In this document: one piece after another, positions 1-48,032 of the stretch
Layout of the letters: every line of letters begins with the position of its first letter
Position numbering within the stretch: the stretch's first letter is position 1
Assembly (NCBI GenBank): GCA_037043235.1
Contig: JAWRVZ010000104.1
Span: 1,967,458-2,031,457 of the forward strand
Reading direction: 5' to 3'
DNA length: 64,000 nt
Origin: Rhodeus uyekii
Taxonomy: Eukaryota; Chordata; Actinopteri; Cypriniformes; Acheilognathidae
Made by a program: the position numbers and the translations under genes
The notes under the pieces: generated by a model
What the model saw: only the letters and a program-made list of their open reading frames with translations
What the model was told of the DNA's origin: nothing
The model's database searches: none

Positions 1-1370
1 CAGCTGTAGGCCACTGTTTCTTAAAACTGTGGATTAATGCAGATTGTCTGTAGTTCCTACTACTTTGAGTAAATGTTTTGCAAACTATAATTTTACATCA
101 GTAATTCACGTTTGTGTTCGGCAATGCAGTGTTATTGCATGTGCACAGCAATAAATTACAAATACACACATCGGTTTGATCATGAACACACACTTGCTGA
201 AGGGGAGGAATTACAGTTGCAACATCTCTCGATGGACAGCAAACAGAGTAATGTATCACTGAGAAACGTCCTGCTCAAGTCATCCTTGAAATGGAGGTTC
301 GGGTTGAATAACTAGTTGTTCCAATGTTTCATTATCAGACTCGTTTTGATTGATTTGGTAAAATTGATGTCTTTGTTACTGTCTTTACACACTGAGCTTT
401 AGGAAGCCTGGATGATATAACTTTGGTTATGGTAATGGGCGTTTAGCTTCTTACAATTCAGTAAGCGGCCAATTAGAGCAGAGTACGAGGGATTTAGAGA
501 GATCGAATCATCTGACGAATTTGTTGGAGAATCATTGAAAAAATAAACTGTTTTTTGACCTTTGGTGCATGTAAACCTCCAAAACAAAATTGGGAACTTT
601 TAATGTAGCATAATAGAAAAGATTAGATTAGAAGATTAAAAGATTAGTTTTGAAATCATTTGCACATTAAAGATCACTGTTTAGAACAGTGTAAAAAAGT
701 ACAAAAGCTCTCATTTGAGAGTTTAGCTTTAGCATCACACATCAGAAATTGGTAATTTTTTTCTCCAGAATGGTATTAGTTTTAATGTTTTGGGATATAG
801 AAATGAGAATCACTAATTATATCCAACAGCTAACCAGAAACCTAATGCTCTGAAATAGGCAAAGATAGTGAGCTAACTTTAATTACATTGGGATTTCAAA
901 TTACATTGTAATTACAGAAATGCAATTTCATTTATTGATTATCAATTCTACATTGCATAAATCCCAGTATCCCAATATTCAGGGGTAACTGGAAATTTGG
1001 GGGTGAGGCAACCCTAAAATCTACAAAAGTAATGCTTTACTTACATTTTTATGAATAGTATTATCATTGATTAGAACATCCATTAAAAAAGGTTTCTAAA
1101 TATCTTTTAATTGGTCTGTATAATTTTTATTATTATTATTCCCTTTTAGATGAATCTGTTTAACTGATATTTTATGACTTATATAGTTTGTCTGTTATTA
1201 TACATGTCATTATTCAACTTAAATGCACAATTAGTCTACATAAATAAATGCAATATTAGTATTTTATATTAAATGGCAAATACAGTGCTGTTGATATCAT
1301 CTACAATTGACTGGAACTAATAATGTTGACCTTGAAATATGTTGCACTTGGTATAAAAAAACGGGAAAAG

Positions 1371-1519
1371 CTTTCCTGTAGCTCAATCAGTAGAGCATTG
1401 GTGTTTACAACGCCAAGGTCATGGATTCAATCCCAGGGAAAGCAAGAGCTGATTCAATGTGTTGAATGTAATGTAAGTTGCTTTGCATAAAAGCGTCTGC
1501 CAAATGCATAAATGTAAAT
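1371..1519 (+). repeat. tRNA-derived SINE
   Basis: A-box-like TAGCTCAATCAGTAGAGCA (1379-1397) and B-box-like GGTCATGGATTCAATCC (1417-1433) are followed by a tail with AAGCGTCTGCCAAATGCATA. This head and tail are typical of tRNA-related SINEs dispersed in carp-like and other otophysan fishes. It is not a functional tRNA gene because no cloverleaf can be completed. Confidence 0.8.
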
Positions 1520-4209
1520 CTAGGTGGGTTGAATGAAATGGATCAAACAAACAAATCAAGGGAAAAAAAATGTTGGTTATAAATGCACTGACAGAGATGC
1601 CGCATAGCACCATAGGACATAAATAAGATGCATACTGAATTTGGTCCTCATGTTTCACTACATTAAGTCATGGTAAGCTTTTTAGAACGTCCCAACACAT
1701 TTTCACACGTGAAACTCATCAATATTCATAGGCATATAAGCTGTCGATGCACACGAGGGACACGGCAGTGCAGATTACGCCTCGCTTCTCTTTATATGTT
1801 CTAGTAAATAAACGGGAGTGGGAATTCCCCTCATTATGACGTGACACTTGACGTCAAAAGCGGAGGTTAGTGAAATCAAACATAGAGCATAAATTAAAGG
1901 ATAGCGCCTGGTCTCCCTCAATTCATATTTCTCTTCTGGAGAATAAACCGGACATCCTCAGTGGTGCGCTGGCCTTATTCATGCACTCCCAAATTCTCCT
2001 GAAGTCAATTAGTTTTAAATCTGTCAAGCGCCTCTGCTGCTAACTGCAATTTAAGGCCGTGGCTTCGTGGTATAAACTGTGTGTGTGTGCCTGAAATAGA
2101 CAGTGTGTAGCAAGTGCATACATCCGGTGTGTGTGTGTGTGTGTGTGTGTGCCTGTACAGTCATTAATTCACAATGGATCACTGCTGTATTGTTGCCACT
2201 AAGAGACCCAAGCGTAAACTGAGGTCTAATTCTGAGTTTGTGGATGACTTTGCATGTCTTTAAGCAATTAATAGGCGCACACAGAAAATGCATAATTTTT
2301 CAATATACTTTCTGAAATTTGTGAAATAGATCTTAGAGTAAATATGGTATGTAGTTCTTTTATTTTCAATCTGATAGCAGTCACTGTCAAAACCACTACT
2401 GCTGTTTTAATACCTTATTGTTTTTATTCATTAATTAATTTATTTTTTTGCTGTTGCAATTTATAATTTTACCTCAACATCAATAAAACTAAATTACATT
2501 TTTTTTGTCAATGTTAAATATCAGTTGCCCTTTTTATTTGCGATTTAAAAATGTTTTTATAATATTTTACTTGCATAGTGTATTTCATAAAATGCATAAA
2601 AATTCATAAAAATTCTTAACTTCTTAAAAGAATAAAAAAAAAGTTTTTTAATAATATTTTACTTGCATAGTGTATTTCAAAGTGCATCAAATAAACAACA
2701 AATGAAAACAGATCAAAAGGGGGACAAAATTGACTGAAATGGATAGTTTTTAAATTATAATTATAATAAATAACTTATATTATTATTATATTATTTATAT
2801 ATATTATATATATTAATACAATATTTATATATATTATGTCAATGTTAAATATCAGTTGGCCGCAATTTATTTGAGATTTTTTGTCTTTTATCAATCTCAA
2901 ATTGAAAGAGTTTAAAGAAATGTAGATGGCTTTATATATTTATTAATTAATTAATTAATTAATTCATTCATTCATCCATCCATCCATCCATCCAGAAAGT
3001 AATCATAAATTAACTGGATCCAGTATTATATTAATATTATTTATATACTATTACAATTTTTATTAATATTTTGTTTTTATGTCGTATGTGTTATATTTTT
3101 GCTCATTATTATTTTTATTACACAGGTTAATTACACAATGCTACTGGTCTAATTCATTTTTATGTAAATTTATTTTTCAGTTTTACTTTAGTTCAACTAT
3201 AACTCATTTCAGCTAGTTGCTTTGGCAACAATTCTAATTTTTGTTTAGTTTGTTTTTGCATCAAATATTTATATTTTCTTTCAGCATTTTATTTCACCGT
3301 GCACAATCCTAAATAATAAATTATTCAACCAGTACGTAATTCCACCTTGTGTTATGTTTAGCGAGCCGTCTAGCTGAGTTCAGATGCATTCGAGAGTTTG
3401 AACTTCATTGTTTTTGTTCTTTCCCCTCAGGAAGGATTATACAATGTGCATTTTTTTCTGCTAAAGCTGGCAGTATTTTCAACTTCTTTCTATCCTCTCG
3501 CTTCTATCCGACTTTTTCTTTCTATCCTCTGTTCTCAAGGTGATTGTTTATGTAACTTCTATGGTTATTTGATTATAGTTGTGTATATATGATTAAAAGA
3601 CAGAGATACAGATACCTTTCCTTATCATTCCTTTTTGAAATGCATTGCGCCTCCATCGAGACACCAACTTGTGGGGAAAAAACGAATGCCAAATACGTTC
3701 TCGTCTGATCTCCTCACTTTATCTAACTCAGCCTCATTGCGCTTGCCGATGTTCCTGGCCCCTCTGTGTTAGTTCTATATTCAGCAGACGGCTTCGAGCT
3801 CTTTGCATGGCTTTGCTTGTCATGGGTAGTTAGCTTCAGTCTCTCGCACTCTGGCGTCCGGCGAGGAGAGATGGAGAAAGAGAGCAAAATTTAATGCCTG
3901 ACCTCGGAGCTGGGGTCAAAAATCCACATTTCAGCCTTTTTCCGCCCAGGGTAGAATTTGTTCTGAAGGGTTGCCTTGAGACAGGCTTCATTTTTCTTTA
4001 AATTCTGGCCAATGTTTTTAAGAAGGGGAGAAGATAAATAAACTGCCCTTTAACTCTCAAGATGAGGTGTTTTTTTTTGACACATTGCAAAGTTTTCAGT
4101 AGTCTAAGTTCAATTAAATATTAAATTTAATCAAATAATTAAACTTAATTTATTATTATTATTATCATGATTATGTATTTATATATAAATCTTCCCCGAG
4201 CTCAATGGT

Positions 4210-4500
4210 GTTATTTTCTGCTTTGCTTTTTGTTTTTGTTTTGCATTTTATTTTTGCTTTGCTTTGATTTCCTTTGTTCTGGATGTTGCTTTTGCTTTGC
4301 TGTTTACTTTTGCTTTTCTTTTAATGCTTTGATTTGATTTTGCATTTACGTTTGTTTTTTGTTTAGTTTTTTGGTTTTTGCTTTGCTTTGGCTTTTGCTT
4401 TGCTTTGGCTTTTGCTTTGACTTACTCTCTTTCGCTTTGCTTTTGTTTTACGTTTACGTTTGCGTTTGCATTTACTTTTGTCTTGTTTTGCTTATGATTT
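4210..4500. repeat. TTTGC-rich minisatellite
   Basis: A run of GCTTTTGCTTTG-like units with a strongly pyrimidine/T-biased + strand; the open frames across it are low-complexity artefacts. Confidence 0.7.
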
Positions 4501-4693
4501 CACTTCATTTTCTCTTTGCTTTCTTTATAAAAGATTATGAAAACACACTTTTATTTTGGAAAAACTTAACATTTACTAATAAATTATGCACAATTTAGAA
4601 GTTTTTAAAGTATAATGCTAATTTTGCACTTTTATCTTTCTTGGTATTTATGACCATGATGCAGATATAAAAAAAAAATTGTCCATTTTTCAG

Positions 4694-40861
<36,168 letters not shown>

Positions 40862-42019
40862 CCTGTGGCATATGAAACTCGTGACCCCCACTGAGTCGCT
40901 GTGACTCTGTGTTGTGCGCCAACTCAGTGGACAGGGATTGGGGACAAGAAGTCAGCTGAGCCTTGTGGACACAGCCAGTGCCCTTCACCCTCCAAACCAC
41001 TGTCCTTTAGCAACCAGGATTCAGGGAACAGAAAGTTCACAACACTGATACGTTGAATTATAGTGGTACTCAAGCAACGTGGCGGTTTTCAACTGACTGG
41101 GTTCATATCGGTGGTTCTTTGCTGCAGTTTTAGAAAAAGTGTTCCCAAGAGTTAGAAGATCAGGTGGCTTCAAAGCTCTGAAGCCGTACCCAAACATGGC
41201 CTTCAGCCCTTTGCAGAGGATGGAGAATCAAACGTTTGAAGCAACTCTTTTGCTTTCAGGGCTAATTATTTAACCAGACAACAAAGAGATTACAGAATCG
41301 TTTGTGTGCGCACACATGCGAGTCACTCTGGCAGACAAACAAACACTCGTCGGTCTCCATTCTGTGGACCGTGACCAATCAAACAGCTCTGGTGCTGTGC
41401 TAATCCAGCATGAATGGTCTTGTTCAGCCACAGGCGAACACAATGTAGTGATGCAAATAAAGTGGGTGATGTTACCAGTGGGGCTCTTTCACTTCCTCCT
41501 TCATTTGCTCTGTTTCTACAGTCACTCCTGTTTCTTTTCCTAAGGACTACTTGAAACGGCATTCACAATGCGTTCAACTTAACAGTCGTGTGATGAATCT
41601 CAAAGTGAAAGAGCGGGACATAATGGTTTGTTTGTATCCATGATTGTGTTGTGAAAAGTGGGCATTGCGGGTGGTTGGAGAGCCTGGATCGATTTCATCT
41701 GAGGGAGGCGGCGCAAGTTATTTAATTCTGATAGTGGTGGAATTTTTAGTATTAGGAGTAATTTGTACCGAAGACCAGGAACCATTATTATTTGGTTGTA
41801 TATCTCAGTTCTCTGAATATTCAAAAAAGAAATAGTGTAGAGTGGGATGTTTTTTGTGTTTTATTTTGCTTTATTCAGCAAGATTTGATTGGATCATGAA
41901 AAATAGGATTGAAATTGGTCAATATTATTCCTGCCCACACGGCCTTAGTTACATCAGCAGAAAAGTTAAGTTGTATCAGATGTGGAATAAATTAAACCCA
42001 TTGATTTCTACACAATAAA
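40862..42019 (+). other. cntnap3: cntnap 3' UTR (end not determined)
   Basis: Sequence directly after the stop codon, with no other gene seen. Canonical AATAAA poly(A) signals on the + strand are at 41456-41461, 41986-41991 and 42014-42019. Which one is used cannot be told from sequence alone. Confidence 0.6.
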
Positions 42020-44237
42020 CCAGGGACATTTGTTAAAAATTGGCTTACATAGTGTCAATTTTCATTTAGATTAGTCCTTAAAGACCCCTTGAATTGATTT
42101 GACGGAGCTTGCTTTACTCTGCTTATGTATTTCCTATTGAAATAGCAAATTGAGGCGTGATATATCAATGGGCTGATCCTTTATGCTGTAAACTAAAGAC
42201 TTTTGGCTATTTCATGTATTCATGGCTAAATCATGATTTTCTACTGTTTTGCTAGCCAATTGTCATTGGTTTCGTAGTTTGGGGGAAGGTAATTCCCAGT
42301 CTAGTGGGTTTTATTGAACACAAAGTTCTAGATGTAGGTCTGGATGGGTCTTTAGTCTTGGCTTGTCTTGCTAGATGTTTATTTGGTATATTTTTAAAGG
42401 TGTGCTAGAATATATATACAGCCTTAAATCTAAAAGACGTGATCATACAAGCAACAGAACTCCCAATTTCATCGGGTCTTTAAGAAAAGTTATAGGTTTA
42501 ATTAATTTGCATTCTTTAAATTCTTAGACGAATTCCTCATTCCGGTGAGTTTCTCGTTGGAAGTGCATGTGTAATGCGCCCTAGAAATATCCTAAAACGA
42601 CCCTTAAAATATGACGTCAGCGATGATGTGTTGTTCGAGAACCAAGAAAAGATGTAGTAGATGTTCTCAACAAAAGTGCATTTAATCACAAACCTATTTT
42701 TATTTTAATATCATTTTACTGGACAAAAGACAAAAATACAGTTTCTTGTTTTTGTGTGTGTGTAAATTCTCTGTCAAGGCTGAAGCACCTGAAATAAGGC
42801 CTCAATGTCCCAAACAACTGAGAAGGTACATTTTCTTTCACGTTTACCTGTGTCAAGACTCATATGCTCTTAAAAAGTGGCCATGATGTCTTTTCCAGGA
42901 ACAAAAAGTTCCCTGTGAATCCACTGAAGAGAAGATTTCACATTGAAGTGCATCACACCAGTCCGCAATAAACTCTTAGACTGGGAATATGAGAATTCAT
43001 TGTGTACTGGTGGGACCTGATTCTATTGCATTATATTCCAGAGGAACCGAGTAATGGAGTCAAAATATCATTCACATCCTTTTAAAGGTTCCCAGGTCTT
43101 TCCCGTATGAGCCTCAAATACGTCTTAGATCATATTAAGATTTCTTTCCCGCCGCTAGGAGATATAATCTAAATATAATTGGTTCCCGGACTCAACATGA
43201 TAAAAAAATGTTCTGAACAGGATAGCAGAGGGAAGGGTCAAGATGTGCAGATTCCTCTGATAATACCCACAATGCAGCAGATCGAAGCTTCGAGGCGGTA
43301 TCTAATCATCGCCCCACCCAACCCCCTCATTTGTCATTTTCAGCGGCGTCAGGACAAAGAATCAGTAATGCTAGATATTTATCTAGCAGTGATCTATGTA
43401 AATGTCACTCTCGCAATGGAACAGAGATGATGGATCCTCTCTCAAACAGCCCTGGGCTCAGAACTGAGTCCGATTTACAGCTAAATCCATCTCTGTGTGG
43501 ATAAACACCAGACGGAATGTTGTACCACGATTGGCCCGTTCCTCTCATTAGATTTCAGTGCGTCTCACAGAGGTAATGAATCCTCAATCTCAGATATTCA
43601 CGCCTCCGAAATGGATGCAAAGCGGGATGGCTTCCCGAGCAATTTTAGCAGCTCAAAGGAAGTTTAAGATGTGATGTGGTTTTTTTTTAAATTAAGCTAC
43701 ACATCACTAGAAGTTCAATAATGGGAACTTTTTTATGGTGGCAGTACATTCAAAAGCGTAGAAACCATAGAAAACATTTGCAGACGTTTTGCTAAATAAT
43801 TGTTATATTTTAAGAGCTTGATTTGGCTTGAAATTAAGAAAAAACTAAAATATAGAAATGTTTTTTAAAGTTAGTCATATTGCATATTGGGTTATTTTAG
43901 AAGTATTGAAATACTATTGGAACTTTTCATTATGCAAGTTTTTCTCCATTTTTATTTTTTTTTAAATAACATTTTACACATGAGGGTTCAATCGTTTAAC
44001 ATTAGTTAATTACTTTAGCAAACATGAACTAAGATTGACCAGTAATTTCACAGCATTTATTACATTACCAATACATGATTGAAATCAAACGTTTGTTAAC
44101 ATTAGTTAATGCATGGAGAACTAACACGAACAAACAACAAACAAACTGCAACAACTGTATTGCTCATTGTTAGTTCATGTCAGTTAAAACATTAACTAAG
44201 GTTAATGAGAGCTTCTTGTAAACTGTTATTAAATATG

Positions 44238-44278
<41 letters not shown>

Positions 44279-44958
44279 TTTGAGTTTTTTAATCTAATAT
44301 TTATGCTGTATTTTATTTAAACCTTATTTCATAACATTTTAGTAGTTTTAGTTAATACATGTTATAGTTTGATGAAACATTGTAAACAAGTAAACAAGTA
44401 AAAGGGCATTTTGAAAAAGGAGAATCTTATAATATCTATCCCATTTACCTGCCTTTCATCAAATGGGTGAACACTGTCACCTAGTTAAAAAGGATCTATT
44501 ATACCCCTTTTTACAAGATGTAAAATAAGTCTCTGATGTCCCCAGAGTTTGTATGTGATGTTTAAGCTCAAAATAAGCCACAGATAAAAAATATTTATAG
44601 CATGTTAAAACTGCCACATTTTTAGTGGCTGAGAGAAGGTCGAGCTTCAGGAGCTTATGCTCCAGCAACAACAAAACAGGACAATCTCACGCACTGAAAA
44701 TGTCAGAAACTGTCAGTAGCTCTACTATGCATAATAAATGTGCATTTATGAAATATGCAGATGGTGAAAATGGCGAGATAAAAATAACAAAATAGCTCTG
44801 GTTTCATTTCTGCTATCAGAAATGTCATAATTCCCACTTCTGAAGTCATGATTATGAGCTCTTCGCATTAAAGAGGGTGACTTCAAATGGTGGTCATTTA
44901 CGATTTTTAACTAACTCTGATAGTATCAGTGAAAACAGGTGGTGAAATGGTAGTTTTA
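42020..44958. other. Intergenic DNA downstream of cntnap
   Basis: No gene is recognisable. It contains a perfect CRE-like TGACGTCA (42612-42619), a MITE-like fragment (43985-44245) and a TA tract near 44243-44275. The stretch 42880-43680 is GC-richer and unique-looking. Confidence 0.5.
43985..44245. mobile_element. 'TTAACATTAGTTAAT' MITE fragment
   Basis: Contains GTTAACATTAGTTAATGCAT and ATTGCTCATTGTTAGTTCAT, text shared with the element at 28378. The ends are not intact. Confidence 0.45.
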
Positions 44959-45623
44959 GGCCCCGTCCACACGGAGACGCGGATCACTGTATCCGCCAAC
45001 ATTTCTTATCGGATTGGTGTTCTGTCCACACGCATCCGGCGATTTGGGAGACTGAATCCGCTCTCTTTTGATACCGGGTCCTAAAGTGGATAGATCTGAA
45101 TCCGACACCCTCGCGGTATCGTGTGGACGGCAATCCGTATTTTTTCTTGTTTACTGATGATGTCATCACGTGTCGGCTGCGTCACAGTAACAGCAACAGT
45201 GTTGCCAGATTGGACTGAAGATTCCAGCGCAGCTACAGCTTAAAACCCTCCCATTTAAAAAAAAATACCAGCCCAAAGTGCGTACTCTTATAAATAATGA
45301 AAAATGTTGAGCGATTTTAAGCATCAAAAACCATCCCAAATTTTATCAACCAGCCCAATGCATTTTTCCCAGTCGGACGTGACAAAAAGGTAAATAGCAA
45401 TCTGGAAACACTGAACAGCAACAACAATGCGCATGCTCAAAGTCTTCTTTTCCGTGTATAGTGTATTATCTGAGGTAGAATTACAGCGCCCCATACTGGT
45501 CTGGCATATAAACCACACCGGATTCAGTCGGTTTCAGTGGTATCGTATGGACGCTGATATTTGTTTTGAACAAGGAAAAAAAAGATCGGATAGGGAACGC
45601 GCCGGCATCGTGTGGACGTGGCC
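44959..45623. mobile_element. Harbinger-like MITE ('GGCCCCGTCCACAC')
   Basis: The ends GGCCCCGTCCACAC and GTGTGGACGTGGCC are inverted with one mismatch. The 3-bp duplication TTA flanks both sides (44956-44958 and 45624-45626), as in PIF/Harbinger insertions. The interior repeats GTCCACACG/CGTGTGGAC-type motifs. There is no transposase. Confidence 0.75.
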
Positions 45624-45626
45624 TTA

Positions 45627-47590
45627 GTCAACAAAGTCTATCAGAAAGGAAATTTTGAAGGACTCACAGCATATGTTGTGTGATGCTGACTTTGTCTGGA
45701 TCTGAAGTTTGTGCACGAAGCATTGGTATTGACCCATCTTTCAGAATTAACCTTATTGAAAATCCAGCCATTTTTGAAGCAGTCCAGTGCAAAATTAGTG
45801 GCACAACATATAAGGCTTTTGTTATTTTCATCTGGACATTTCCTTTGAAAGTTAAATTATTTCAGAAATGGTGGACTATGCTAATATGCTAATGGCGTAA
45901 TATGCTAATGATGTCATTGTAGGGAGGAATCTGAATCTGAATCAGCTTGTTTGAAGAGACTGCTTTTGATTTATGGGAATTTTAAGAACAAAAATGAGTG
46001 ATTTTACATGTCAGTGGGAAAACATCAAAGTAAATTTTGCATAATAGGTCCTCGTTAATATCCATGCGCCAAGATTGACATTGTTTATTCTGATGAATTC
46101 ATTCCTACACCCCAGGTTTTACAGTCATATCTGAAAACCTTAAGTTTCCACAAGGTGTGACCTGTTAGCATAGTTTAGCCTTTGTGAATTTTCACCGAAT
46201 ACAGGAATATGAAGTAGTAGATGTTTTTGAAGGACCCAGAGTATTGTGTTTGTAGCCGTGGCAGTTGTGTTATGCTGTTTTGTCGATGTTTGCTGAAGTT
46301 CGCAGAATTCACCGAGCTGCTGTCACGTCATGCACAACGGCTCTCTTCCTCCATAACAAGCCAGAGTGTCCGGTACACCAGAAAGCACTAACAAATAACA
46401 CCTTTCACAGAGGTAAAATCTTGTTGTTATCCGAACAGTCTTGGTTGCATAACATTCTGCTGAATGTCATGGGTCTGCTTGGATTCTTAGGGTAAAAAAA
46501 AACTGCAGTCATTTGCCTAAACAAAGTTTTTGAAGTGCATTTAAATCTTTGGTACCACTTTATATTAGGCGTCTTTAACTATGTACTAACATTTAAATGA
46601 ATCATTTGATACAACGCACTCATTGTGTACATACATGTCTTAAAAAATACCATTGTTGAGCCTTCCCTTAAACATAAGCAAACCTCTCCTTAACATTATC
46701 CACATCTCACTTAGTAGCAACAATTGTTACACTATTTATTTTTTGATGTAAGTACATAGTAGTTAAGGACATCTAATAAAAAAGTGTGGCCAAATCTTTT
46801 ATTAACATGACAAATCATTGACTATGTTATGGACTATATAATACACAATAATGACTGACTTGTTTTATATGGTTAGAATTATACAAGTGTATTGTAAATA
46901 AATGTATATTTAATAATAAAAAACAGAGGCATTTTTGTAGTTTTATGTGGTACATTTTTGTGTGTCTCGTTTTGTTCTAACCACAATGTTTATTAGTAAT
47001 AGTTACGTTAGAAAAGATCTTGACATGTATTGTGAATCTGTCTCGGCCTTGATGGGAACAAACAATGGGGTTTGTTCATGTGGGTTTGCGTTCATTAAGC
47101 AAGTGTCAAAGTGTTAGAAATGGTTGCTTTAGAACTTTGTAAAGATAAATATGGGGAGAAACAAACATACACTCGTCGAACTTACTTCTAAAGTAAGTTT
47201 TCTGACCTTGATAAGCATGAAATGCTGCACTAAGTGACAAAAATCACAGCCAATGAGAACATATTTGGTGTTTATACCAAAGCAGGCCTTTAGACCAATG
47301 ACAATTCACTGTAGGCGGAGCTACAGCGATATCATGGCAGAAGTAGAGACTAAGCGGCTGAAAACTCGAATTAACGTATAAGGTTGAAATTGAAATTTTT
47401 TCACATCGTACCTAATAAAAAAAATTCTGCCTCAACATTTTGTTAAACAATCCCATTTTGGGCTGTCAAAAAAGGAAAAGCTAGATTTACATAGGTAGTT
47501 ACGATAGTCACGTCAAGTTTGGATTTTTGTAAGCAAGTTGTAAGCAAGTTGATCAAGTTTCCATTGAAATTGAAATATTGCGATAAGTCA
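45627..47590. other. Intergenic DNA between MITE and retrotransposon
   Basis: No gene recognised. Apart from the hAT-like MITE at 46551-46791 the sequence is AT-rich without clear repeats. Confidence 0.5.
46551..46791. mobile_element. hAT-like MITE with 8-bp target duplication
   Basis: The 241-bp element has inverted ends (GGTACCACTTT and AAAGTGTGGCC) and longer imperfect arms. It is flanked by a perfect 8-bp duplication AAATCTTT (46543-46550 and 46792-46799). An 8-bp duplication is the mark of hAT transposition. A related end (GGTCAGACTTTATATTAG) lies near 15504. Confidence 0.82.
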
Positions 47591-47595
47591 AGAAT

Positions 47596-48032
47596 TGTAA
47601 CGAGGAGTCAGCCGATTGAGGATCCATCTGCAGTTTATTACAGGAAACAGTCAGCATACAAGAAGGGACAGGCAGAATCATAAACAGGGATATGCTTAGG
47701 TCGAGGCAGGCAGCAAACAAACACAATCCAGATAGACAGGCAATGGTCGGGGCAACAGGCAAGGTTCAAGTAACAGGGTACAGTCCAAGGTCAGAATCAG
47801 GTTAACAGACAAAAGGATAAACGCTCAGAAATGATCACAACTGTAAATCAAGACCTCGCAAGGTGGTGTGAGTGTGCTGTGTTTATATAGGGTGAGTAAC
47901 GAGCTGCAGTGTGCTCGCAATCAGTCTCAGGCGCAAGTGTCAGTGGGAAATGTAGTCCAAGGCGATTAGTATTCTGGTGAGAGCTCCCTCTGGTGGTCAG
48001 GAGGAGGTGGAGAGGGAGCCTCACCCGTAACA
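47596..48032 (-). repeat. 3' LTR (full length, 437 bp)
   Basis: Bounded by TGTAAC and CGTAACA on the + strand, i.e. TGTTACG..GTTACA in the element's sense. It contains a TATA box, predicted RNA start and a poly(A) signal (minus-strand AATAAA, ~47634-47639). The adjacent purine tract AGGGGGGGG on the minus strand lies just outside it. Confidence 0.95.

Larger units (their letters stand above)
1..4693 (+). other. Upstream intron of cntnap (partial) with repeats
   Basis: No exon with a family match was found here, so the window starts inside the intron that precedes the first exon seen. It holds a tRNA-derived SINE (1371-1519), a GT tract near 2128-2151, AT-rich dispersed-repeat sequence (2505-2890), TTAA and CATC microsatellites (2940-2994) and a TTTGC-rich minisatellite (4210-4500). 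The rest is AT-rich without a recognisable feature. Confidence 0.55.

Noticed and set aside
1371..1450. Possible tRNA gene
   Set aside because: A- and B-box-like text is present but no complete cloverleaf can be made, and it continues into a SINE tail that recurs at 12654 and 26142.
3349..3833. Possible upstream cntnap exon in the first 4.7 kb
   Set aside because: None of the frames here shows discoidin-domain text or suitable splice sites; the preceding exon is judged to be outside the window.
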